Shown here: piece by piece, positions 54,337 to 62,571 of the stretch | Position numbering within the stretch: the first letter of the stretch is position 1 | Layout of the letters: each line of letters begins with the position of its first letter | From: JAMOAW01 sp039908535 | Lineage (GTDB): Bacteria; Pseudomonadota; Magnetococcia; Magnetococcales; JADFZT01 | DNA: 64,000 nt | Direction of reading: 5' to 3' | Assembly (NCBI GenBank): GCA_039908535.1 | Contig: JAMOAW010000026.1 | Span: forward strand, 1 to 64,000 | The notes under the pieces: model-generated | What the model was told of the DNA's origin: nothing | Databases searched by the model: none | Seen by the model: the letters and a program-made list of their open reading frames with translations, nothing else | Translations under genes and position numbers: made by a program

Positions 54337-54414
54337 AACAGGATGCCCTGCGGGCAAAAAATTAAAATCAAAACCCTGGGGGATGAATCCCCCAGACCCC
54401 CTCTTTTTTTTTTG
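54337..54414 (+). repeat. Family A repeat, left half
   Basis: GGATGCCCTGCGGGC, CCCTGGGGGATGAATCCCCC and a T9 run, then stops shortly before the tsaD stop (54435). Lies between tsaD and gpsA. Confidence 0.78.
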
Positions 54415-54434
54415 ATACCTCAAATCACCACCGT

Positions 54435-55493
54435 TTACCCCGGGCCTATTTCTGAAACTGGCCAACGAGGTCGGGCGTTGAGTGCTTCCCAGTCGCTTTG
54501 TTGTCCCATGCGCAAACGTCGCCACCCCGCCAGTGCGATCATGGCCCCATTGTCCGTGCAGTGCGATAGGGCCGGAAAAATGGCTTTTACCCCAATTTTT
54601 TTGGCACCAACACCCATTTTTTCTTGCAAGCGTTGGTTGGCTCCAACGCCACCCGCCACTAACAGCGCCTTGACACCAGTTTTTCGACAGGCAGCCAAGG
54701 CCTTAAAAACCAACGTATCGACAATAGCCTCCTGGTAAGATGCCGCGACATCGGCCAAATGGGATTGATCTGCCATACCGATGGGATTCTGCGCTAAAAA
54801 CGATCTTAAAGCAGTTTTTAATCCAGAAAAAGAAAAATCAAACTGTTTGCGATCCAGCAACACCCGCGGAAAGGCGACGGCATCCACTCTTCCCTCTTTG
54901 GCCAACGTGGCAATGGCGGGTCCTCCAGGATAACCAAGCCCCAACATGCGCGCCCCTTTGTCAAACGCCTCTCCAACCGCATCGTCTCGCGTGGCTCCCA
55001 GCAATTCATACACACCAAAACGATGCGCATACAACAATAACGTGTGTCCACCAGAGACCAACAACGCCACAAACGGAAACTCAATCGCAACATGATCCGC
55101 TTCAGGAGCCAAAAAAGGGCTCATCAGATGGCCTTCCATATGGTGCACCCCAATAATCGGACACCCTAATGAAAACGCCACCCCTTTGGCAACCGCGATG
55201 CCAACCAACAACGCCCCCACCAAACCTGGTCCCGACGTCACAGCCACCCCATCCAAATCCTGTATATCGATCTGAGCCAGACGTAGGGCCTCTTCAATAA
55301 CAGGCAAAATATGGCTCATATGAGCGCGACTGGCCAATTCTGGGACCACGCCCCCATATTCAGAATGCATCATAACCTGGGCGCGAATCACATTCGAAAG
55401 AAGTTTAAATCCGTATTTTTTCTCACTTTCTTCTCCGACTATGACGGCTGCGGCCGTCTCATCACAACTGGTTTCGATACCCAATACCCGCAC
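54435..55493 (-). CDS. tsaD: tRNA threonylcarbamoyladenosine synthase subunit TsaD
   Basis: 352 residues. Transfers the threonylcarbamoyl group to A37 of ANN-decoding tRNAs, with TsaB/TsaE. Hallmarks: GIETSCDETAAAVI, the metal-binding HHMEGH, LVSGGHTLL, FDFSFSGLKTALRS and LVAGGVGANQRLQE. Two of these form the ASKHA nucleotide site. Length normal. Divergent from hemC. Confidence 0.97.
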   Translation of the reverse strand: MRVLGIETSCDETAAAVIVGEESEKKYGFKLLSNVIRAQVMMHSEYGGVVPELASRAHMSHILPVIEEALRLAQIDIQDLDGVAVTSGPGLVGALLVGIAVAKGVAFSLGCPIIGVHHMEGHLMSPFLAPEADHVAIEFPFVALLVSGGHTLLLYAHRFGVYELLGATRDDAVGEAFDKGARMLGLGYPGGPAIATLAKEGRVDAVAFPRVLLDRKQFDFSFSGLKTALRSFLAQNPIGMADQSHLADVAASYQEAIVDTLVFKALAACRKTGVKALLVAGGVGANQRLQEKMGVGAKKIGVKAIFPALSHCTDNGAMIALAGWRRLRMGQQSDWEALNARPRWPVSEIGPG

Positions 55494-55628
55494 GGTCTTG
55501 TCCCCTTTGCCAAAATAGCCGTATTCTATAAAGCTATTGGTTAAATTTTTTTAGTACCAATCTGGGACTAAAATATATCATCCACCCCTTTTAGACTACA
55601 TTCCTTCCCAATTAAAGGAGAAGAGAGC

Positions 55629-56564
55629 ATGAATGAAACCATCCGTATCGGCACTCGTGGCAGTGCCCTGGCTATCTGGCAGGCCAGTTGGGTCAAATCA
55701 CGTTTAGAAAGTTTGCACCCAGGACTACAAGTTGAATTAATCGGCATCAAAACCCGAGGCGATAAAATTTTAGATGTTCCCCTGGCCAAAGTAGGAGGCA
55801 AAGGGCTGTTCGTCAAAGAGTTGGAAGAGTCTCTTTTAGATCTACGCACCGACCTTGCCGTCCACTCCATGAAAGACGTACCCTCTGAATTCCCAAATGG
55901 ACTTATGCTAGGGGCTATTTTGGAGCGTGAAGATCCCTGGGATGTTTTACTCTCAGTAAAACATGCCTCGCTAGAGACTCTTCCTATGGGAGCCAAAGTG
56001 GGCTCTTCTTCTTTACGCCGTCAGAGTCAACTGTTACATTTACGCCCAGATTTGGAGGTAATTCCATTGCGCGGCAACGTGAACACCCGCATTGACAAAT
56101 TGGAAAAAGGGCAGTTCGATGCCATTCTTTTGGCAGCGGCTGGAGTAAACCGGTTAGGACTGCTTCAATACGTGCGCCAACACATGAATCTGGAACAAAT
56201 GGTTCCTGCAGCAGGCCAAGGGGCCGTTGGCATTGAAGTCCGCTGTGACGACCAGCATATATTAAATCTAATTGCCCCTTTAGATCATTTACAAACCCGC
56301 GTACGCGTTTTGGCAGAACGCTCTTTTTTGGCGGCTTTAGAGGGTGGATGTCAAGTTCCGATCTCTAGTTTCGCGCTTCTCAAACAAGGACAATTGCATT
56401 TAACGGGACGGGTGGGTAATCTAGACGGCACCAAACAATTGACGGAATCGGTATTTGGTTCTATAAATGCACCAGAAGAACTGGGTAAAAGTTTAGCTGC
56501 AAAACTTTTACATCAGGGGGCCGATCAAATTTTGGCACAGATCTATCGAGAACTGGATGGATGA
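55629..56564 (+). CDS. hemC: Porphobilinogen deaminase (hydroxymethylbilane synthase)
   Basis: 311 residues. Polymerises four porphobilinogens. Features: IGTRGSALAIWQASWV, the catalytic Asp in LAVHSMKDVPSEFPNG, SSSLRRQSQLLHL, RGNVNTRIDKL, and the dipyrromethane-cofactor Cys in LEGGCQVPIS near 242. AAAGGAGAAGAG precedes the ATG. It overlaps hemD by 8 bases, the usual hemCD arrangement. Confidence 0.97.
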   Translation: MNETIRIGTRGSALAIWQASWVKSRLESLHPGLQVELIGIKTRGDKILDVPLAKVGGKGLFVKELEESLLDLRTDLAVHSMKDVPSEFPNGLMLGAILEREDPWDVLLSVKHASLETLPMGAKVGSSSLRRQSQLLHLRPDLEVIPLRGNVNTRIDKLEKGQFDAILLAAAGVNRLGLLQYVRQHMNLEQMVPAAGQGAVGIEVRCDDQHILNLIAPLDHLQTRVRVLAERSFLAALEGGCQVPISSFALLKQGQLHLTGRVGNLDGTKQLTESVFGSINAPEELGKSLAAKLLHQGADQILAQIYRELDG

Positions 56565-57357
56565 TTTATCATTACCCCCCTTCACTGGTAAAAAAAATCT
56601 TGGCGGACGGACGATTCTCATTACCCGTCCGCAATTAGAGGCCCAGGAGACCGCCCATGAGGTGTTGGCTTGGCAAGGCCACCCCTTGTTGGCACCTGCC
56701 CTGGTTATTGAACCTCTTTTTGAGACACCATCTTGGCGTGCAGCCATCGCCAACTTAGAGCATTATATTGGCATTATTCTCACCAGTGCCAATGGTGCGC
56801 GCGCCTTACTTGATTTATGTGGTCATCATCTTGAACGCATTCAAAATACCCCTCTATTTTGTGTCGGGCCCAAAACGGCGGCTATTTTTTCTGCCGTTGG
56901 TTTGACCCCATTCACCCCAAAAGAGGCCACGGATGCGGTGCAATTGGCGGAATTGATCCTGTTGATGCAGAGTGATAAAAAAGGGCGGATGCTGTTTTTA
57001 CGGGCACAGGAGGGGCGAGATACCCTGGTTGAGCGACTTTTACAAGCCGGTTTGCAAATTGATTTGGTAACCGCCTATCAGGCGCGCCCTTTTGGACCTC
57101 AGCCCGAATGGGTTATTGATCAACTGCAACAAAAAAAAATAGATGCAGTGACCTTTTTCAGTACACGCAGTGCGGAATGTTTTATAGACGCCCTTGACAA
57201 CAAGTCTCTATTAAAAAATACCATTTTAGCGGCTCTAAGTCCTGGCATTGCCGATAAATTGAATCAAATGGGATTTCCTGCTGCCATTGTTGCCGCCAAA
57301 CCCACCAGCGGGGATCTTTTGTACGCGCTCGCCGATTTTTGGTACCACCACACTTAA
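56557..57357 (+). CDS. hemD: Uroporphyrinogen-III synthase, C-terminus supplied by a repeat
   Basis: 266 residues, two alpha/beta lobes: ILITRPQLEAQETAHEVL, ILTSANGARALLDLC, FCVGPKTAAIFSAVG, DAVTFFSTRSAECFIDAL and LSPGIADKLNQMGF. Closes hydroxymethylbilane into uroporphyrinogen III. The last codons, TGG TAC CAC CAC ACT TAA (WYHHT), are the terminus of the family C element beginning at 57341, so the native stop was replaced. The loss is probably only a few residues, since SGDLLYALADF is near the normal end. Confidence 0.94.
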   Translation: MDDLSLPPFTGKKNLGGRTILITRPQLEAQETAHEVLAWQGHPLLAPALVIEPLFETPSWRAAIANLEHYIGIILTSANGARALLDLCGHHLERIQNTPLFCVGPKTAAIFSAVGLTPFTPKEATDAVQLAELILLMQSDKKGRMLFLRAQEGRDTLVERLLQAGLQIDLVTAYQARPFGPQPEWVIDQLQQKKIDAVTFFSTRSAECFIDALDNKSLLKNTILAALSPGIADKLNQMGFPAAIVAAKPTSGDLLYALADFWYHHT

Positions 57358-57563
57358 CCGTGGTCGTCTGTTTTTTGGTTTTATGATTTAAAAAAAAAGG
57401 GTCTGGGGGATTGCCCCCAGGGTTTTGATTTTGATTTTGCCTTTGACCTCGGTTTTGCTTCCTTCAAAAAGCAGGGGGATTGGGGGATGCCATCCCCCAA
57501 GGTCTTGACTTTGCTTTTTGTTCAGGCACTCGTTCATCGTCCACATTTAAATGTGGTGGTACC
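57341..57563 (+). repeat. Family C element, complete and uninterrupted (223 bp)
   Basis: Reference copy: GGTACCACCACACTTAACC at the left, CATTTAAATGTGGTGGTACC at the right. Interior hairpins are GGGGGATTGCCCCCAG and GGGGGATGCCATCCCCC. GTTCAGGCACTCGTTCATCG precedes the right end. No coding capacity. It lies in the hemD 3' end; the 186 bases after it up to 57749 are AT-rich with no gene and presumably the promoter of the HD-GYP gene. Confidence 0.92.
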
Positions 57564-57749
57564 GGATATTGACAATGCGTGAATATATTATTTATTCTTC
57601 TATGTTAAAATTGGTTGATTTTATCCCCCTTACAAATCTGGAATAATTTGACGATTCATTCGGTTAATAAATTATGGATCATACAAGACCACTTTGTATC
57701 ACATGGTTCTTGAGAATAAATTTTGGTGGATTTTTTAAGGAATGGATCC

Positions 57750-59729
57750 ATGGTTAATGAAAAAAAATCCACGCTAAATTTTCAAAAAGACGAATATCTT
57801 CTTTCCGATCCAATCCTCCTACAAGAGATGCGCCTGGCCCGCGAAATCAAAATTCCGGGTTCAGAGGCAATCCTTGTTCCAAAATATGCCCCTATCACTA
57901 AAAAATTGCTCCAGCAATTGCACAAAATAGGGATAGCACGAATTTTTGCCGAACCTATCTATGAAAAATCCCTAGTGGCCTCTGTGGAACATGTTGAAAC
58001 AATGTTCCATGCCATTGACCAAATAATTGGATTCTGTTTGGACGATCTAGTCGGTATCGTTCACTATCGTCATGACCAAAAAGAGTTGGAACGTTTAGTC
58101 CGAAACAATCTGAATGATATCCAAGATCTCTTCACTTCAGATCCCACAGAAAAACTTTTGCCCCTCATTCACTATCACAGCCCGACGGCCCGCCATAGCA
58201 TTATCACCGGTTTTCATATGATGGCTTTGGGAAAAGAGTTGGGCTGGTCAGATAGCAAAATCATCCGTGCGGCAATCGCTGTTTTCAACCATGACATCGG
58301 TAAAAGCCGAATAAAATTAGAAACTCTGGATTGGCCAGGGCGTCTAGATAATAAAAAATGGAAAGAGATCCAATTTCATACTCTATTCGGGGGACTCTTG
58401 CTCTATCGTCGCGGCAAAAGGCCAGATCTTTCTATGTTGGCGGCCCTCTTACATCATGAATGGTTCGTGAATATCGAAGGCAAAGGGTACGGTGGCTTGA
58501 CACTATTTGCCGATTATCTTCAAAAGACTTTACATTTGGATATTCGAAAAATTGTTGCCGATCTGAACCCCAATGATTTAGAAATCCTCCAGGCAACGTC
58601 GTTGGTGGATATGGTGTCGGCATTGGAGGAACGGCGCTCTTATAAACGAGAATTGGATGCCTTTAAAGTATTGATCATTATGAACTCAGATGCCCAGTTG
58701 GGACATTTCAATCCGCGTCATTATGTGGCTTGGCACACCATTTATCAGCGTCAAAATCCCAATTTATTACCCTTAGGAAGACGTATGGCATTGCCACGGG
58801 AAAAGGAGCAACGCCTGTTTCGTCCTTTGTCACCCCAAATAGTGGAACCTATCCCACTATTGACCTTTTACGAAATGGAAAAATTGGGTTTTATGACCGC
58901 CTTGAAAAATTCCGGTATAGATATAGAGCGTATTCGTCGACGCGGTGGGTTATCCCTCAAGGTAGTGGAACAAATTAGACTTGAAAAAGGGTTAAACTTT
59001 GACTGTACACCGGAAGCCTTGGAAAAGGCGGGTATCACGCTTCGCAAAGATCGGATTATTCCAGAAGAGGAGTTTATCGAGCTGGAGGCTTGGCGGGAGT
59101 GGTTGACTTGGGAGGATCTTGAACGCTTGGAACTGACTTATCAACTGACGGTTCTCCAATTTGATGTACGTTTGATCCGTCAAGAGGGAGGGATTCGCCC
59201 CTCTCGGTTGATTAAAAGAGGTATTCGCATTTCAAATCAAAAACTCAAACGATTGGCCATTGACCCCCTTAAAAAGTGGACAGTCCGCTTGCCTGCCAGT
59301 GAAAATCGGCTGACACCTGAAGATTTAAGTAAACTTGAGGTAAATGAGGAGCAACTAAAACAAGCGGGTTGCCTTGAGCGGGTGACAAAAGTAAAAAGCG
59401 GCGTACCCATGGAGTGGCTTGAAGAACGTGGTCTCTCCTTTTCGGCCGCCCAGTTGGCAAAATGTGCCATTGATCCTATACGCAAGATCTTTTATGACCT
59501 TTTGGTCACTGAAGAAATCCATTCCACCCGCGCTAAATTTATGATTTTGCGCGAAGGCGATGACCCAAAAGCCTTAGAGTTAGCCAATCAACACCATGAG
59601 TTGGAACCAATACAGGAGCTTTTATTCAATCGGGTTGGCGAGGTGGTGATGGATTTTACCGATTTGGTCGCCATACCAGATCTCAGTCACTTAAAAATGG
59701 GCGACCATTGGGGAAAAACGTCTTGTTAA
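57750..59729 (+). CDS. HD-GYP-like protein with a large unrecognised C-terminal region
   Basis: 659 residues from the ATG at 57750 (AAGGAATGGATCC upstream). Residues ~80-355 form an HD-GYP-like domain: HSIITGFHMMALGKELG, AVFNHDIGKSRI (HD near 182), LHHEWFVNIEGKGYGG (GYP-like but altered), VDMVSALEERRSYKREL. Residues ~360-659 show repeated patterns (LTPEDLSKLEVNEEQLKQAG, LEALGI-type helices such as LEKAGITLRKDRIIPEEEF, ALKNSGIDIERIRRRGGLSL) that I cannot assign. c-di-GMP hydrolysis is possible but the variant GYP motif makes it uncertain. The stop overlaps the start of the YciH gene by about 20 bases. Confidence 0.8.
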   Translation: MVNEKKSTLNFQKDEYLLSDPILLQEMRLAREIKIPGSEAILVPKYAPITKKLLQQLHKIGIARIFAEPIYEKSLVASVEHVETMFHAIDQIIGFCLDDLVGIVHYRHDQKELERLVRNNLNDIQDLFTSDPTEKLLPLIHYHSPTARHSIITGFHMMALGKELGWSDSKIIRAAIAVFNHDIGKSRIKLETLDWPGRLDNKKWKEIQFHTLFGGLLLYRRGKRPDLSMLAALLHHEWFVNIEGKGYGGLTLFADYLQKTLHLDIRKIVADLNPNDLEILQATSLVDMVSALEERRSYKRELDAFKVLIIMNSDAQLGHFNPRHYVAWHTIYQRQNPNLLPLGRRMALPREKEQRLFRPLSPQIVEPIPLLTFYEMEKLGFMTALKNSGIDIERIRRRGGLSLKVVEQIRLEKGLNFDCTPEALEKAGITLRKDRIIPEEEFIELEAWREWLTWEDLERLELTYQLTVLQFDVRLIRQEGGIRPSRLIKRGIRISNQKLKRLAIDPLKKWTVRLPASENRLTPEDLSKLEVNEEQLKQAGCLERVTKVKSGVPMEWLEERGLSFSAAQLAKCAIDPIRKIFYDLLVTEEIHSTRAKFMILREGDDPKALELANQHHELEPIQELLFNRVGEVVMDFTDLVAIPDLSHLKMGDHWGKTSC

Positions 59730-60073
59730 AGGATAAATATCTCTATTCCACCGAACATGGTCGTCTTTGCAGCACATGTCAACACCTCTTGACCGACTGT
59801 ATTTGTGGTCAGAAAAGATTGGTTTCTAGCACCGATGGGGTGGTACGCATTCGCAAAGAGAGCAAAGGTCGGCAAGGCAAAGAGGTCACCCTCATCCAAG
59901 GGGTGACCCTGGATCCCATTTCTCTTAGGCAGTTGGGAAAAAATTTAAAATTAATGTGTGGATCGGGTGGCACCATAAAAGAGGGTATCATTGAGCTTCA
60001 AGGAGATCATGTGGAACGGGTGATGGCGTTTTTGCTCAAACAAGGCTTCGTGGTAAAGCGGAGTGGTGGTTGA
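59708..60073 (+). CDS. yciH: YciH/SUI1-family translation-factor-like protein
   Basis: 121 residues. A cysteine-rich N-terminal segment (LCSTCQHLLTDCICG) is followed by the SUI1 fold: VVRIRKESKGRQGKEVTLIQ, GVTLDPISLRQLGKNLK, MCGSGGTIKEGIIELQGDH. Homologue of eukaryotic eIF1; in bacteria it affects initiation fidelity. The start is uncertain: TTG 59708 (overlapping the HD-GYP gene) or TTG 59723. Overlap suggests co-expression with the upstream gene. Confidence 0.88.
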   Translation: MGKNVLLKDKYLYSTEHGRLCSTCQHLLTDCICGQKRLVSSTDGVVRIRKESKGRQGKEVTLIQGVTLDPISLRQLGKNLKLMCGSGGTIKEGIIELQGDHVERVMAFLLKQGFVVKRSGG

Positions 60074-60100
60074 TTCTTGGCCATTTCTCGCTGCAGAAAA

Positions 60101-60417
60101 ACAGGATGCTCTGCGGGCAAAAAAAGCAAAATCAAAACCCTGGGGGATGAATCCCCCAGGGTTTTGATTTTATTATTAAAAAAAAAGGGGTCTGGGGGAT
60201 TGCCCCCAGGGTTTTGATTTTATTATTTAAAAAAAAAAAGGGGTCTGGGGGATTGCCCCCAGGGTTTTGATTTTGCTTTTGATTTTGCTTTTGATTTTGC
60301 TTTTGATTTTGCTTTTGATTTTGCTTTTGATTTTGATCTCGGTTTTGCTTCCTTCAAAAAGCAGGGGGATTGGGGGATGCAATCCCCCAAGGTCTTGACT
60401 TTTATTTTTCATACATT
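60101..60417. repeat. Composite of family A ends with tandemly repeated cores
   Basis: Left end GGATGCTCTGCGGGC as in A. Then CCCTGGGGGATGAATCCCCCAG is followed by two successive copies of TCTGGGGGATTGCCCCCAG with GGTTTTGATTTTATTATT between. Then five 12-bp GATTTTGCTTTT units (60269-60328), CTCGGTTTTGCTTCC, GGGGGATGCAATCCCCC, and an A-like tail TTATTTTTCATACATT. It mixes A and C/D blocks, suggesting recombination. No gene is seen in the 645-bp gap 60074-60718, which this and the next element fill. Confidence 0.75.
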
Positions 60418-60461
60418 AAAGAGCAGTTCTCCTCTCCCCAAACGCTTTGCCCTTCCATTTT

Positions 60462-60708
60462 GGTAACCGTTCACCGAAGTAAAATTTTACGTTAATTGGT
60501 AACCGTTCAGATAAAAAAAATCAAAAACAAGACCTTGGGGGATTGCATCCCCCAACCCCCCTGCTATTTGAAGGAAGCAAAACCGAAGTCAAAAGCAAAG
60601 TCAAAAGCAAAGTCAAAAGCAAAGTCAAAAGCAAAGTCAAAAACAAAATCAAAACCCTGGGGGCAATCCCCCAGACCCCTTTTTTTTATTAATATATGAA
60701 CGGTTACC
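60462..60708. repeat. Family D element, complete
   Basis: Outer end GGTAACCGTTCACCGAAG with the GTAAAATTTTAC palindrome, inner copy GGTAACCGTTCAGATAAA (60498), body with GGGGGATTGCATCCCCC, CTGCTATTTGAAGGAAGC, five 12-bp GTCAAAAGCAAA units (60588-60647) and CCCTGGGGGCAATCCCCCAG. Right end ATATATGAACGGTTACC. Reads opposite to the copy at 26419-26717. Confidence 0.87.
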
Positions 60709-60718
60709 CGTTTTGTTT

Positions 60719-62383
60719 CTATTGTGAAGCCAATCCCATAATAATACGATAATCGTCTCGAAACCCCTCTTTATCAAGAGGATAATTAAATTTACAGGAC
60801 ATATTTTTACAATATTCATGGTTGGTGACATAATCCAAAATCAACCGATAAATATTAAAATGATAAAAAATATCATATTTTTCAAACTTACCGTCCCGAA
60901 TTACAAAAAATCGATTTTTATAAAAACGATCAGGAACATCTTCAGTTAAATATCCATATTTGGCATACATGCCCGTCCCCCCCTCCAGAGGGGGAAGATG
61001 ATCGCTAAAAAGAACAATCAAAGAATAAGGATCAAGTAACATCAATTTTTGCACATAATCGGCCACGGCTTGGGTTCGATACATATTTTGATTGACAATT
61101 CTTTTCAAATCCCAAGGAAGATCAATATTGGGATACAACTCAGGACCTACCCGATTCCCCATCTCAAAAGGAACATGTCCATAGACTGTTTCAACAAAAT
61201 TTAAAAATGGTTTTTTTTCTGCCAGCCTCTGCTTTACAAAGCTAAGATTTTGTTCAAACAGTAAAGAATCCGCAAAATATTTATTATCCGTCTCCTCCCC
61301 CTTGCTCAAATAACTCTCCCTAGTGGGAGCATACTCTTTGGCAAAATAGATTTCATCAAAACCTAGACCACGATAAGCAATCAGTCCGTTAAAAAAATCG
61401 GGTTTAAATCCTTGCGAGGCAATGCTCTTGTAACCTAATTTTTTCAATATGGTCGGCAAACAGTAGGTGGGTGACCCGGTAAAGGCGTTATACTCAATCA
61501 CATCAAACTCCTGAAAGGCCGGAACCCCACACAACACTTCGAACTCAGCCTGAGCAGTATAGCCCCCAAAAACAGGAGAGACGGAAAATCCCTGATTTTT
61601 ACCAAACAATTTGGCAAACTCTGGATGAACGGTATGAATGGGTTCTGGCAATTTAGTCAATAGAGTCAGGTCTACAAAGCCCTCCAAAAGTATCAGATGA
61701 ATGTTGCGACCATTGGCTTTCTCCTCCCCTTCCAGGGCTTTAGGAAGTTGGAGAGAAAGTTTGTGGATATCTCGATATTGGACGATATTCTGTAAAATTT
61801 CATTGCGCTTGGCTTCGTTGTAGAGAGCCGTGACGATTCGACCATTATACTCCACATTGACAGCAGGTGCATAATAAATCACCTCTATAGAGAGCCAACT
61901 ATATACTTTAATAAACCCACTCGGATCATAAAAAGGAGCCACAAAAACAAACAAAGCGGGAATAGACCACACCAAACCTTTGGTGGAATAACGTATATTT
62001 TTTAACAAAGGATAAAGAAATACCAATAATAATCCCATCACCATCAAAACAATAGACACATCGGTGACGGCTATGAGTTCCGGTATTTGATGCAGATCGT
62101 TGATTTTCGCAATTCTAAAAAAACGCAAAAAATAATAATCGTGGATCAGGTAGAGCAATGCCAAAGGTATGGCAGCAATGACAGCTTGCCATTTTGTTTG
62201 TTTAATCCATAAATTTAAACAATAATAAAGATACAGAAGAAACGGAACCTCCATACGCAAAAGCCCTTTGGTGATTTCAAGCAAAGGATGGGCGATCCAA
62301 AGATAGAGATATAAAAATACGACAAAAAGGGCATAACGATTATATAAAATACGTTTGATCCAGATCAAAGTCATGATGATCAA
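60719..62383 (-). CDS. LTA-synthase-like membrane phosphotransferase (sulfatase/alkaline phosphatase fold)
   Basis: 554 residues. Five TM helices in the first ~190 residues, then a periplasmic sulfatase-fold domain: HLILLEGFVDLTLL (metal Glu), FGGYTAQAEFEVLCGVP (nucleophile Thr), FVETVYGHVPF and VLFSDHLPPLEGGTGM (metal Asp-His). In Gram-negative bacteria such enzymes add phosphoglycerol or phosphoethanolamine to glycans or lipids (OpgB/OpgE-like). It lies after a processive GT2 on the same strand, separated by a family A repeat, so it may decorate that enzyme's product; this is inference. Confidence 0.85.
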   Translation of the reverse strand: MIIMTLIWIKRILYNRYALFVVFLYLYLWIAHPLLEITKGLLRMEVPFLLYLYYCLNLWIKQTKWQAVIAAIPLALLYLIHDYYFLRFFRIAKINDLHQIPELIAVTDVSIVLMVMGLLLVFLYPLLKNIRYSTKGLVWSIPALFVFVAPFYDPSGFIKVYSWLSIEVIYYAPAVNVEYNGRIVTALYNEAKRNEILQNIVQYRDIHKLSLQLPKALEGEEKANGRNIHLILLEGFVDLTLLTKLPEPIHTVHPEFAKLFGKNQGFSVSPVFGGYTAQAEFEVLCGVPAFQEFDVIEYNAFTGSPTYCLPTILKKLGYKSIASQGFKPDFFNGLIAYRGLGFDEIYFAKEYAPTRESYLSKGEETDNKYFADSLLFEQNLSFVKQRLAEKKPFLNFVETVYGHVPFEMGNRVGPELYPNIDLPWDLKRIVNQNMYRTQAVADYVQKLMLLDPYSLIVLFSDHLPPLEGGTGMYAKYGYLTEDVPDRFYKNRFFVIRDGKFEKYDIFYHFNIYRLILDYVTNHEYCKNMSCKFNYPLDKEGFRDDYRIIMGLASQ

Positions 62384-62420
62384 TCCTGAAGGAGGAAAAA
62401 ATAATTTTTACTCAATTTTG

Positions 62421-62571
62421 AACATGATGCCCTTCGGGCAAAAAATCAAAGGCAAAACCTTGGGGGATGAATCCCCCAAACCCCCTCTTTTTTTTAAGAA
62501 TTTAAAAAAAAGAGGGGGGGGGATTGGGGGGCGGTTCTGGACCCCCCAAGGTCTTTATTTTTCCGATACAT
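62421..62571 (+). repeat. Family A repeat, full length; supplies the GT2 stop codon
   Basis: ATGATGCCCTTCGGGC to CCGATACAT. The minus-strand reading of its right end gives VSEK-TAA, the end of the glycosyltransferase. The tail is 5 bases shorter (GTCTTTATTTTTCCG) than in other copies. Confidence 0.9.
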
